DNA of 64,000 nucleotides, from assembly GCA_963794415.1 (NCBI GenBank), contig CAWCDI010000001.1, positions 2,001,639-2,065,638 of the forward strand, given 5' to 3'. Both the position numbers and the translations under genes were made by a program. Positions 56,001 through 64,000 of the stretch are shown in pieces (the first letter of the stretch is position 1; each line of letters begins with the position of its first letter). The stretch comes from CAVPTL01 sp963794415. GTDB lineage: Bacteria; Actinomycetota; Thermoleophilia; Gaiellales; JAICJC01. The notes beneath the pieces are model-generated. The model saw only the letters and a list, made by a program, of their open reading frames with translations, did not search any database and was not told the DNA's origin.

Positions 56001-56490
56001 GAAGCGTCAACTCCTCCAACCGGGCCAGCTCCTCATCCGAAAGCCGAGAAAGGTCAAGCTGGGTATGGCTGGTCTGAATCGGACCACCGTCTCGCCCGAC
56101 CAGCTCGGTTTGGGATCGGGCCCGCCACCGCGCCGGGTGACGCCGCTCAAGATACGACACCGCGGCGCGCCAATCCTCAGTCATGGCGCGGCGAAGGATC
56201 GCAACCGCATGCACCTCAGCCTCCGCCTCCGCCCTCAACACCACCTCGCGAAACGCGGCATAGGCTGTGTCGGGCTCGGCCTCACCGCGACTCATCCACC
56301 GGTAATACGTACTGGAAGCGATCCCCGACGCGCGACACGCCACCTCGACGTGGTTTCCCGCCCGCACCGCCTGGGCGATCCGATCACTCACCTCTCGAGA
56401 AAGCTTCGAAGGCCTGCGCCACGCTACACCGCCTCCCGCTCTGCTCTTTGCCCGGTGGCCGCTTCCCACCGAGCCACGATGACGTCGCAA
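55981..56490 (-). CDS. Small terminase subunit-like HTH protein
   Basis: A 169-residue frame overlapping both neighbours. The core is SREVSDRIAQAVRAGNHVEV, ACRASGIASSTYYRWMSRGE, a helix-turn-helix with the Y-Y-R-W recognition helix typical of TerS-like proteins, followed by helices and a tail (LSDEELARLEELTLRATL) that overlaps the TerL start by about 20 bases. The first 25 residues are Arg/Gly-rich and lie inside the methyltransferase end, so the true start is probably internal. TerS selects packaging sites for TerL. Confidence 0.65.
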   Translation of the reverse strand: MRRHRGSVGSGHRAKSRAGGGVAWRRPSKLSREVSDRIAQAVRAGNHVEVACRASGIASSTYYRWMSRGEAEPDTAYAAFREVVLRAEAEAEVHAVAILRRAMTEDWRAAVSYLERRHPARWRARSQTELVGRDGGPIQTSHTQLDLSRLSDEELARLEELTLRATLPR

Positions 56491-57642
56491 TAGCGTGGGT
56501 CGATCTCAACCAGCCGCGCCCGCCGGCCCAGCGCCTCACACGCCACAAGCGTCGACCCCGACCCCGCAAACGGATCCACCACCACGTCGCCCCGCCCAGA
56601 CGAGTTCCGCAGAAACCGCGCCAAAAGCTCGACCGGCTTGGCCGTCGGATGATCACGAGACGCACGCGGTCGCGGCACCTCAAACACTGAGACCTGACGG
56701 TTATCGCCATGCCACCCCTCCCCGCCACGCCCCAACCGGCCCCCACCCCGCCGCGCCTTGAACCCATAGAGGATCGGTTCGTGCTGGTAGTGGTAGTCCG
56801 AATGGCCCAAGCACCATCGCGTCCTTCACCCAGACAAGTTGCTGGCGCACCTCCCACCGCCCCGAAAACGCCGCCAAAAACTCGGCCGCAAGCCCGCCCG
56901 CCGGATGAAACACATACACCGCCGCGCCATCCTCAAGACACGCGTCAACCACCCCAAACGCCGCCACCAAAAGCGCCGACAGCCCCGCGTCGTCATCGTT
57001 TTGCAGCCTGAGGCGAGCCTGGGTGCGGCCCTCATAGGAGACGCCGTAGGGCGGGTCGGTCAAAAGCACCCCCGCCCGCTCCCCCACCATCACCGCCTCC
57101 ACCACCCCCGCGTCACGACAATCCCCACACACCAAACGATGCTCCCCCAACCTCACGACATCACCCAGGCGCGACACCGGCTCCACAGCCAACTCAGGGA
57201 TCGCGTCATCGGCCACCGGCATCGCAGCCGACGCCTCATCCAAAAGCGCATCGAGATCGGCCTGCACGTACCCGGTGCCGACGAAGCCGCCGTCAAGCTC
57301 CTCCAACAGGTCGATCAGGGCCTGCGAGTCATAGCCGGCCAGGTCGGAGGTGCGGTTATCGGCAAGCAGGATCCGCCGCGCCTGGTCGTCGTCCACATCG
57401 ATAAAGCACACCGCGATCTCGCGCCACCCAAGTTCGCGCGCCGCCAACAAGCGGTGATTTCCCACCAACACCTCGCCCGTTGAGCGGCGCGCGATGATCG
57501 GCTGGTACTGCTTGTTTGCCTCCAAGCTCTGCTTGATCGCCGCCACATCACCACGCCGCGGATTCTGGCCGCTCAACCGAAGCGAGCCCACCGCCACCAG
57601 CTCCACCCGAAAATCAAGGATCCCACCACTCACACAGACCAC
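56424..57642 (-). pseudogene. ParB-domain DNA methyltransferase with one frameshift
   Basis: An N-terminal ParB-like nuclease/binding domain (NPRRGDVAAIKQSLEANKQY, EVLVGNHRLLAARELGW) is followed by a linker and the methyltransferase: catalytic DPPYG in GVLLTDPPYGVSYEGRT, then, after a shift near 56804-56808, HSDYHYQHEPILYGFKARRG, HPTAKPVELLARFLRNSS and DPFAGSGSTLVACEALGRR (AdoMet site). DPPY before FxGxG is the beta-class order. Such orphan enzymes modify phage DNA against host restriction. It is upstream of TerS and TerL on the same strand. Confidence 0.8.
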
Positions 57643-57847
57643 TCCCCTCTCAGAGGCATCGTCACGACCACAACGCCCCTAGTGGAACAGGCCGCCCTCA
57701 GACTCGCCACCCAAATCCGCTTACATCCACTTACACGCCCGAAAATCTCCCGGCCTCGGGGCCATGCCGTGTCGACGGCCGCGGGGCGTGGATGCGCGCT
57801 CCATCCGATCGTGTGCGTAGATTGAGCCGATATCCGCTTACCCGCCG

Positions 57848-58630
57848 ATGACCCTCACGCCGCCCACCTACCCCACGCTCGACCTGCTCGCCCAACCCCA
57901 AACCTGGGTCCGCGGCCACGCCCACACCGACGGCACCCACATCGAGCTCGACCCCGCCACGCTCCAGCGCTACCACCCCCACCAACCCGGCGTCGCCGGC
58001 GCGCTCATGTTCCAACTCGCAGCAGTAGAAACGCCCCAGGACGCCGCCACGTTCGCCAGCCGCTACGGCCTGCTCTACCACGGCCCCGACGCCACCACCC
58101 ACCGCGAACCATTCACCCGCTGGCAACCCGTCTCACAAGGCCTGCGAAACGCACTCCAACTCGCACAACTCCTCCACCAAGCCAACACCGACCCAGCCAC
58201 AGCCCTCACCACACTCGAACCACTCCTCCAGAACTACCGCGAAGCCCAATCCACCGAAGGACAGCGCGTCCTCGAGGGCTACGACCTGCTCAGCCAAGCA
58301 AGCATCCTGCTCGCCGCAACCGTCTCCGACGGACTCACCAGCGTCTGCGAAGGAATCATCGCCGCCGTATCGATCGAACAACACCTCGACGGCCACACCC
58401 TCCGCGGCCAACCCGGCCACTTCCTCCTCCACCCCCAAACCACCGACCTCGCCGCCCTCACCTACCACACCCTCGCACTCACAATCACCCACGCCACCCC
58501 CATCGCCCAATGCCCCGGCTGCCACACCCACTTCACCCCCAACCGCGACAACCAGGCCTACTGCACCAGCACCTGCCGAAACCGAACCAACACCCGGCGA
58601 CATCGCGAACGAGAGAACACTCGGTTGTAA
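57848..58630 (+). CDS. C-terminal zinc-finger (CGNR-like) protein
   Basis: A 260-residue protein starting MTLTPPTYPTLDLLAQPQTW. The last 40 residues read CPGCHTHFTPNRDNQAYCTS, TCRNRTNTRRHRERE, a Cys4 finger with a C-R-N-R tail like CGNR domains that bind DNA. The middle is helical and Gln/Leu-rich. Codon use is strongly C-ending and Pro/His-rich relative to other genes. It is divergent from the methyltransferase and could be a phage-linked regulator; target unknown. Confidence 0.6.
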   Translation: MTLTPPTYPTLDLLAQPQTWVRGHAHTDGTHIELDPATLQRYHPHQPGVAGALMFQLAAVETPQDAATFASRYGLLYHGPDATTHREPFTRWQPVSQGLRNALQLAQLLHQANTDPATALTTLEPLLQNYREAQSTEGQRVLEGYDLLSQASILLAATVSDGLTSVCEGIIAAVSIEQHLDGHTLRGQPGHFLLHPQTTDLAALTYHTLALTITHATPIAQCPGCHTHFTPNRDNQAYCTSTCRNRTNTRRHRERENTRL

Positions 58631-58763
58631 TATGCCCGCCCGCGAGCCAACCAACGCATCGACGGCCGGCGAGTCGTGGCGGATGGCGTAGGTGGAGCAT
58701 TGACGGGGCACCCTCAGCAACGTCCAGGCGCGCGTGTGGAAAGAGGGGAGCAACTAGAGTAGA

Positions 58764-59936
58764 GTGTCAAAATCAATGCCCACGTCCTATAGGATTTGTG
58801 TGTTTCACGTCGATGCGACCGACTGGCGGGACACCCTCGCCGCGGCGCTCGACGCCGAGTTGCGTTCCATTGGCATGCATCGCACGATCGACCTACTTGT
58901 GCGAGATGGCGAGCCGCCGCCACACCGCGCACCGGCTGTCGGGGTGTACCTCGGGTCGCGAGCCGGCGCGACGGACACAACGGTGACCAAGCAGGTGACT
59001 CACGCTCTGTGCAACGGGATGAGTATCGTTCCCGTCGTCGATAACCTCGATCACTTTTCCGACTCGGTGCCGTTGGTGCTCCGGCCGATCAACGGATTCG
59101 AGTGGCGGGACGACTCGTCGGCTCGACGTCTCGCCCGTCTACTTCTCGAGGAGCTGGGGATCCAGGAAGTCAAGCGTCGGGTGTTTATTAGTCACAAGCG
59201 TGAAGACGGGCTCGCTGCTGCCGAACAGATGCACGATAAGCTCAGCCACGCCGGCTTCACGCCATTCATCGACCGGTTCGCTATCCGCGCCGGATGCCCC
59301 GTACAACAGACCATCGCTGACTCCCTCGAAGAGTACGCGTTTCTGCTTGTACTCGAGACGCCGCTTGCACATACCTCCGATTGGGTGTTCGACGAGGTCG
59401 ACTATGCGTTAAGCCACACGATGGGGTCGCTCATTGTCTCGTGGCCTGGCGAGCCGACCCCAGTCCCCGGCAGCGACGGTCTTCCTCGCGTTCACCTCAC
59501 AGAGCGAGACCTCAAGAGAGACGCTCACGACTACGAGGTGCTAACCGAGGACGCGCTCGACCGTGTCATCAACGAGATCGAAGCCGCCCACGCATATGGG
59601 CTGGTTCGCCGCCGTCGCATGCTCGTGAGGAGCACTGAGGAAGCCGCAATTGCTGCTGGCTGTGTTTCCTGCGTGGCCCTCCCCGGCTGGCGACTGAGAA
59701 TCGATGATGGAGCCACGATCACGGTGGTCGGAACTGCACCCCGTCTGCCCACGGCCGAAGATCTTAACTTGCTTGACGACGCGGCGTTGGAGTATGCACC
59801 AGCGACCGCAGTTCTCGTACACAGTGCCCGAATCCTACGCGATGACCTTCGCCGCCACCTCGAATGGGTCGTAGGCTCTCGGAACCTGACACTTACGCCA
59901 GAGAACGCGATTGGGGCACGCTGGCGATGCCCCTGA
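58764..59936 (+). CDS. Tandem TIR-like protein of a putative defence module
   Basis: A 390-residue protein (GTG 58764; ATG 58776 is equally possible). Residues 9-113 are a diverged TIR-like Rossmann fold (RICVFHVDATDWRD, PAVGVYLGSRAG, SIVPVVDN, LRPINGFEW). Residues 138-235 are a clear TIR domain: RRVFISHKREDG, GFTPFIDRFAIRAG, AFLLVLETPLA and DWVFDEVDYALSH, where Glu-211 fits the NAD-processing Glu. The C-terminal 150 residues are alpha/beta with no named domain. TIR domains in bacterial immunity cleave NAD or make cyclic ADP-ribose signals. Its stop overlaps the start of the next gene by 10 bases. Confidence 0.75.
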   Translation: MSKSMPTSYRICVFHVDATDWRDTLAAALDAELRSIGMHRTIDLLVRDGEPPPHRAPAVGVYLGSRAGATDTTVTKQVTHALCNGMSIVPVVDNLDHFSDSVPLVLRPINGFEWRDDSSARRLARLLLEELGIQEVKRRVFISHKREDGLAAAEQMHDKLSHAGFTPFIDRFAIRAGCPVQQTIADSLEEYAFLLVLETPLAHTSDWVFDEVDYALSHTMGSLIVSWPGEPTPVPGSDGLPRVHLTERDLKRDAHDYEVLTEDALDRVINEIEAAHAYGLVRRRRMLVRSTEEAAIAAGCVSCVALPGWRLRIDDGATITVVGTAPRLPTAEDLNLLDDAALEYAPATAVLVHSARILRDDLRRHLEWVVGSRNLTLTPENAIGARWRCP

Positions 59937-60625
59937 CCTTCGAGCAGAGCGAGCCCGACCCCATCATTGCGGACGTGTCAATCTTTGTGTCGGCCAGCAT
60001 TCCGGACGCAACACGATGGGACGGGCCGTTCGACGCCCTCGAAATCACTGACGCCATCGTGGCACTTGCCCGATGTTTTTTGACTGCCGGCGCTCGACTA
60101 GTGACCGCGGCGCACCCCACCATCGCGCCGCTCCTCCTCTATGTTGCGGCGGAACTACCCGACGCCGCGCGCGGGCGGATAGTGGTCTATCAATCAGAGA
60201 TCTTCGAGAGTGTCTTGCCACCCGCCACACGCCGCTTCGAAGAGGAAGGGTTCGGCGAACTTGTGTGGACACCCGCGGTGTCGAACGAAACGTCCGATCC
60301 GGGGAATCGAGCAGAAAGCCTGTCCGTGATGCGGCGCCAAATGCTCGTCGACACCCAGCCACAGGCTGCCGTGTTCGTAGGCGGTATGACCGGAATTCTC
60401 GAGGAATGGCAGATGTTCGCTGCTGAGCGTCCCGGTGACCCACGGTACCCAATCGGGTATCCGGGTGGGGAGGCGCGCTACCTCGCCGAGCAGTCGCCTC
60501 GTGGCACGGGCCCGGAAAGCCGCCCGAGCAGCCCGCTCGGCGAGCTGCTCCAAAACGGCGCGGTTTATCCCATGACATGGAATGCAGTGCTCGACGATCT
60601 TCGTTCCCACCTGTCGCCGGGATAA
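59927..60625 (+). CDS. SLOG-like nucleotide-sensor protein of the TIR module
   Basis: A 232-residue protein, ATG 59927 inside the end of the TIR gene. It opens with a Rossmann strand (ADVSIFVSASIPD), then EITDAIVALARCFLTAGARL, VTAAHPTIAPLLLYVA and VFVGGMTGILEEWQMF, where G-G-M-x-G-I-x-E-E resembles the phosphate-binding G-G-x-G-T-x-x-E of LOG/SLOG proteins. SLOG domains in conflict systems bind nucleotide signals such as those made by TIR enzymes. No effector domain (Sir2, TM) is attached, unlike ThsA. I infer a sensor or regulator. Confidence 0.65.
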   Translation: MPLTFEQSEPDPIIADVSIFVSASIPDATRWDGPFDALEITDAIVALARCFLTAGARLVTAAHPTIAPLLLYVAAELPDAARGRIVVYQSEIFESVLPPATRRFEEEGFGELVWTPAVSNETSDPGNRAESLSVMRRQMLVDTQPQAAVFVGGMTGILEEWQMFAAERPGDPRYPIGYPGGEARYLAEQSPRGTGPESRPSSPLGELLQNGAVYPMTWNAVLDDLRSHLSPG

Positions 60626-60678
60626 ATCGGGGGCGTGCGTCGAGTACCCGATACGGTCTGGCAAGTCGGTAACTAGGA

Positions 60679-61120
60679 CTACTTTCCAGCCGCGATCGCC
60701 GCGTCCTCGATCCACGTCCCCATCTTGCTATACCCATCGTCTTTGTTCCACAAGTAGAACTCGTAGCCGCTAGGGATCTCGCCACAACGCGCCGTGGTGT
60801 TGCCGCTCAAGTCTTTTATCTTGCTCACGTCGATCCCGAGCAAACCGTTGCCACGTGCAATACTCTGCGCGATCTCGTATTTGACCCACTTACTACTGCA
60901 TGTGCCCTCCCCTACTAGAACTACGGTGACCGAAGTCCCCTTCAACTGATCGTCGATCCACTCTTTGACGGCAGTGTCACCCTCCTCCTCAAGCGCCTCG
61001 AACTCAGCTGCGTCTACGAAACCAGCAGCCTCTCTCCCGCGAATGACCCAGCTATTCCGGACAATCATCGCCCTTGAAACGTCCTCATACTTGAAAGCTA
61101 AAAAATACTCGTCGCGACAT
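60679..61120 (-). CDS. ThsB-like (DUF1863) TIR protein, N-terminus frameshifted
   Basis: About 146 residues, convergent with the TIR-SLOG pair. MIVRNSWVIRG, EWIDDQLKGTSVTVVLVGEG, WVKYEIAQSIARGNGLLGID and VSKIKDLSG match the ThsB/DUF1863 TIR family of Thoeris systems; E in WVKYEIA fits the catalytic Glu. ATG 61120 follows GAAGGAG and reads MSRRVF, the family opening, but the 6-base homopolymer 61100-61105 puts it out of frame. With five bases the protein reads MSRRVFLAFKYEDVSRA. The in-frame alternative start is TTG 61137. ThsB makes a cyclic ADP-ribose isomer that triggers a partner effector. Confidence 0.7.
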
Positions 61121-61218
61121 CGGAACTCCTTCGACAATTGAAACCTCGCATGAAGAGCACCTGCTACTCGGCTTGTGCCGGCGCGAGAGGGCCAGCCCCT
61201 ACACGTTGAGTTTGGGAC

Positions 61219-61467
61219 CTACCGTTTCTTCCTCGGCCGCTGGGCGAGATCCGATGCGGCCGCGCGCTTCGCCGTCTTTGAGGCTGTTTTGGACGCCAGA
61301 GTCTTGCCGGCGGCCGACGCTGCTGCAGGACCCGTAACCTTGGACGATCTGCGCTGGGCCAGATCCGACGCAGCAGCCCTCTTGGCGGTCGAGGACGACG
61401 ATTTCGAGCTCAGGGTCTTCCCCGCTGCGGAGGCGGCTTTCGCCGATGTCTTTTTTGACTTCGCCAT
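61219..61467 (-). CDS. Small basic protein with two tandem AAGKTL repeats
   Basis: An 82-residue protein with GGAGGAAGCGATCA before ATG 61467. It is two copies of a unit of about 30 residues: AKAASAAGKTLSSKSSSSTA / KRAAASDLAQRRSSK and AAASAAGKTLASKTASKTAK / RAAASDLAQRPRKKR. Such Ala/Lys/Ser helical repeats with A-A-G-x-x-L are known from small mobile-island proteins and resemble histone-like tails. DNA or RNA binding is plausible from charge. It sits between the TIR module and the exonuclease. Confidence 0.6.
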   Translation of the reverse strand: MAKSKKTSAKAASAAGKTLSSKSSSSTAKRAAASDLAQRRSSKVTGPAAASAAGKTLASKTASKTAKRAAASDLAQRPRKKR

Positions 61468-61606
61468 TGATCGCTTCCTCCATGTCCGACACTTAGAGCT
61501 GTATGGTACATGACGGCCGCAACTGAGTTCGCCTCCGCCGACCCAGCGCCTTCCAGAGCGCGCCGCCCCAACCTGGCCGGCTCCCCCACTGAGCCGGTGC
61601 AGCGAG

Positions 61607-63077
61607 TCAGCCGCGCGGGTTGGGGGGCCGAACCGGTCTCGATTTTGCCCGTCGCGGGGAGCCGCGTACGGATGAGGTTACGATTGCCGGTTGGATGTGT
61701 GCGAGGAGTCGATCGAACACGTCAGGCGTGACAACTCGTACCCCGAGCTTGGCTGCGGCGGTGGCTTTGGTGCCGATGACGGTTCCGTCGGACACAAGCA
61801 CGACAGTACGGCGCGACACGCTGCCGGAGACCGTGATCCCTCGCTCCGTGGCTCGTCGCTCGAGCGCGTGTCGCCCGTAGGCAGCGCACCCGGTGATGAC
61901 CGCGCGATCCCCCACACGCAGAGGTTCTCCCAGCGTCCAATCATCCGGCAGCGGTGGCAGATCACCACCAAGGCTGACGACGCGGTCTTCACGGGCGTTG
62001 CCCAGTACACGTGGTACCAGCTCGCTGGGAAGGTCAAGGATCCTGGCGACCGCACGCAACTCGTCACGCTCGCGACGGGTGACGTGGTCGTCCTCGACTG
62101 CCTTTCGCGCGAGCGCCGTTAGAAACCCGCGATGGGCTGCGGCGACCTGGTCTGGATTGAGGCCGTACTCACCGGCGAGCTCAGCCAAAGCGGATCCTTC
62201 ATCGATCGTGAGCACACCATCCTCCAGTACTTCCACCAGTAGGTGTAGATATGCAGCCGACCCACGTGGCGCCCCTTCGACGACCGCCTGCTCGAGCGAG
62301 TACTCGCTCAGCGTCGACACCAACGCGGGACCGAGCGTGAGCGATGGGCTCCGTCGCGGCATGGCAACAATCACCGGCCCCGACCCACTCGTAGGCGGCG
62401 TAGACGACGGCCCTGCCGGCCACTGCACCTGGATTGCCTGCTCGGGAAGCTGTAGATGCTCATCCAACGGCGGAGGCGGACTGCCGACGTCAAGGTACCA
62501 GCGAAGCAGATCAGTTGCCGCTCGAGCGTCATCGAGCGCGACATGAGCCGAGCGTGTCGGAAGGCCCGCGGCTCGACAGCACTGCGGAAGCCGCCGGCCA
62601 TCTATGTCAGGCAGGTAGTACCAGCTGGCCTTCAGCGTACAAAACGCCGGAACGCCGGAAGCGCCCACCCAGCCCGTTCGAACTCCGCTCGAAGAAACGC
62701 GATATCGAACACCGCGTTGTGCGCAACCAAGACCCGGCCGCGCAAGAGCGCGGCGATCTCATCGACACGATCCCGAAACCGCGGCGCGCCAGCGACCTGC
62801 TCGGCGGTGATTCCGTGTACGTGCGTGGCCCCCATGCGCCCCTCCGGGTTGAACTGCGACGTCCATTCGGCTACCGAACCACCGATCCGATCCGTACAGA
62901 CGATCCCGATCTCCAGAATCCGCTCCTGGCTCGGAGCAAACCCCGTAGTCTCGAGATCCACCACAGCGAACCCGGAGCAGCCCGCTCTCGAGACTCTGCC
63001 TCCCGCGTGACCGCGCTCGCGCGGCCAACCGAGCCGCCACCACCCGACACGCGTTTCAGTCTCGAAAACAGACTCAC
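61607..63077 (-). pseudogene. DnaQ-like exonuclease with C-terminal BRCT domain, frameshifted
   Basis: Likely start GTG 63077 (SLFSRLKRVSGGGGS). In a second frame: FAVVDLETTGFAPSQERILE (Exo I, D-L-E), THVHGITAEQVAGAP, VLVAHNAVFDIAFLRAEFER (Exo II). In a third: SAHVALDDARAATDLLRWYL (Exo III, H-x4-D). Then a TerB-like helical region (LHLLVEVLEDGVLTIDEGSA) and a BRCT domain (DRAVITGCAAYGRHALERRA, VLVSDGTVIGTKATAAAKLG). Shifts lie near 62955 and 62650. Family members are 3'-5' exonucleases in actinobacterial DNA metabolism. Confidence 0.75.
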
Positions 63078-63267
63078 GCGCAGATTATGTCACCTAAGCA
63101 ACTATCTTGCTGGCCAAAAGCCGCCGCGAAGAACGGCATACCGCGTTCCTCGATACCCAACACCGCCACGGAGCGCTGCACGGTCACGGTTGATCGGGCT
63201 CTCCCGCGGCCGACGAGCAAAATGGCGGGGTGGTAGCACCCTGAAGCGGCGCGGGGGGCTAGCCCCT

Positions 63268-63403
63268 CGCGCGCATAAAGCGCCTCCCAAAACTCCCAAA
63301 ACCCCCCAAACCTCTAAAACCCAGTCACCCAACAGTCACCCACCCCGCATCCACCCACCCAAAAGCCCCGCACACCCCCACATCCGGCTCCCAAAACTGG
63401 GCT
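63268..63403 (+). repeat. Second copy of the CAGTCACC array flank
   Basis: Matches 15027-15145 (GCGCATAAAGCGCCTCCC, AAAACTCCCAAAACC, CAGTCACCCAACAGTCACCC, CGGCTCCCAAAAC). At the point where copy B continues into the tRNA-Ser anticodon arm (CTGGTCTTG), this copy is interrupted by the IS3 end. No gene is seen between 63078 and 63403. Confidence 0.55.
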
Positions 63404-63952
63404 TGGGCTTGCCCCGGTAGCGTTGACACTCTGAGATTGGGCGTTTTGGCGTCTGGAGAGGAGTGTTTTTGTGCCGAGGTATACGCGGGAGTTTCGGGTT
63501 GAGGCGGTGCGGTTGTTTCGGTCGGAGGGTCGGTCGTTTGAGCTGCTCGCGAAGGAGCTTGGGATCGCGCCGGAGTCGTTGCGGCGGTGGGTGCGTCAGG
63601 CGGATATCGATGCTGGGCTGCGGGAGGGCTCCTCGAGTGAGGAGCTGGATGAGTTGCGTCGGTTGCGCCGTGAGAATCGGGTGTTGCGAGAGGAGAGGGA
63701 GATTCTCCGTAAGGCAGCGGTTTTCTTCGCCAGGGAGAGCGAGGCACCGAGATGAAGTTTCGGTTTGTCGCGGCGCAGAGAGCACAGCACAAGGTCTCCC
63801 GGCTGTGTGAGGTGGTGGGCGTGGCGCGTCAGGGCTTTTACGCGTGGCAGAAGCGCGCTGTGAGCCCGCGTCGGGTCGAGGACGAGCGGCTGAAGGCGTT
63901 GATCACCAGTTCGTATGAGGCCAGCCGTGAGTCGTATGGGGCGCCGCGTATC
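63404..63952 (+). mobile_element. IS3-family insertion sequence, copy 2, truncated
   Basis: Starts with the same inverted repeat (TGGGCTTGCCCCGG) and continues nearly identical to copy 1 through orfA and the first 67 codons of orfB. Identity stops at 63953; the last 48 bases are unrelated, so either the element is broken or the assembly ends in the repeat. Confidence 0.75.
63471..63755 (+). CDS. IS3-family transposase OrfA, copy 2
   Basis: Encodes the same 94 residues as 14670-14954 (MPRYTREFRVEAVRLF, HTH FELLAKELGIAPESLRRW, Leu-zipper tail). GAGAGGAG precedes the GTG start at 63471. It overlaps the orfB start by 4 bases. OrfA is complete although its partner is truncated. Confidence 0.85.
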   Translation: MPRYTREFRVEAVRLFRSEGRSFELLAKELGIAPESLRRWVRQADIDAGLREGSSSEELDELRRLRRENRVLREEREILRKAAVFFARESEAPR

Positions 63953-63967
63953 GGGGAGACCGTTTGA
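63752..63967 (+). pseudogene. IS3-family transposase OrfB, copy 2, truncated
   Basis: Identical to copy 1 for 67 residues (MKFRFVAAQRAQHKVSRL to SYGAPRI), then GETV and a stop in unrelated sequence. The whole DDE domain is missing, so no active transposase is made from this copy as assembled. Confidence 0.8.
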
Positions 63968-64000
63968 GCAACACCAACCGAACCAGTAAGTAGGGGAAAA

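Noticed and set aside
1..64000. CRISPR array
   Set aside because: No regularly spaced short repeats with unique spacers were found; the repeated blocks are long, far apart and tRNA-derived.
1..64000. Replication origin or plasmid backbone
   Set aside because: No rep, parA/parB pair or iteron cluster; the ParB domain present is the N-terminus of a methyltransferase.

Overview
The window is GC-rich, uses GTG and TTG starts freely, and carries gene families typical of high-GC Gram-positives (DUF1269 and DUF7144-like membrane proteins, SHOCT proteins, MalT-like LuxR regulators, SulP). I infer an actinobacterium, possibly Thermoleophilia/Solirubrobacterales; the phylum is likelier than the order. 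It is accessory DNA rather than core chromosome: no ribosomal, housekeeping biosynthetic or complete tRNA gene was found.

Layout. 1-6.0 kb: end of a large secreted repeat protein with a VPS62-like C-terminus, a membrane-anchored protein, and a small minus-strand cluster with a 2-TM protein. 6.7-13.8 kb: a defence-type SF2 helicase fused in frame to an Rhs/YD-repeat toxin-like protein, a candidate immunity gene, and two helix-turn-helix genes, the second cut by an IS3-family element (13.75-15.02 kb). 15.1-34.5 kb: a modular array in which a conserved block of about 220 bp (inverted repeat CTGGTC-N5-GACCAG, 3' two thirds of a tRNA-Ser(UGA), then CAGTCACC repeats) recurs in the same orientation every 2-8 kb. 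Each interval carries one or a few metabolic or transport cargo genes: antiporter, DHA2 exporter, Ca-binding secreted protein, arylsulfatase, CocE hydrolase with TetR and carboxylesterase. A reversed copy lies at 6.5 kb. 35.2-40.5 kb: LuxR/MalT regulator, DUF1269, DUF7144-like protein and SulP transporter. 40.5-46.2 kb (minus): sulfite-oxidase-like, enoyl-CoA hydratase, DyP peroxidase and DUF4331 genes, mostly frameshifted. 46.7-49.5 kb: decayed duplicate of the LuxR end, SHOCT proteins and an aquaporin. 49.8-52.8 kb: a second, frameshifted Rhs gene with a membrane partner. 53.1-57.6 kb (minus): prophage remnant (tyrosine integrase, TerL, TerS, ParB-methyltransferase). 57.8-61.1 kb: a zinc-finger gene and a TIR / SLOG-like / ThsB-like cluster resembling a Thoeris-type anti-phage system. 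61.2-63.1 kb: a repeat protein and an exonuclease-BRCT gene. 63.4 kb to the end: a second, truncated IS3 copy abutting another array flank.

Function. Two themes dominate: (i) tRNA-derived site-specific accretion of catabolic and efflux cassettes, and (ii) conflict systems (Rhs toxins, helicase, TIR/SLOG/ThsB, methyltransferase). At least a dozen genes are split by single-base shifts, several at homopolymers, so some apparent pseudogenes may be sequencing errors. All calls come from reading the sequence; no database search was run.
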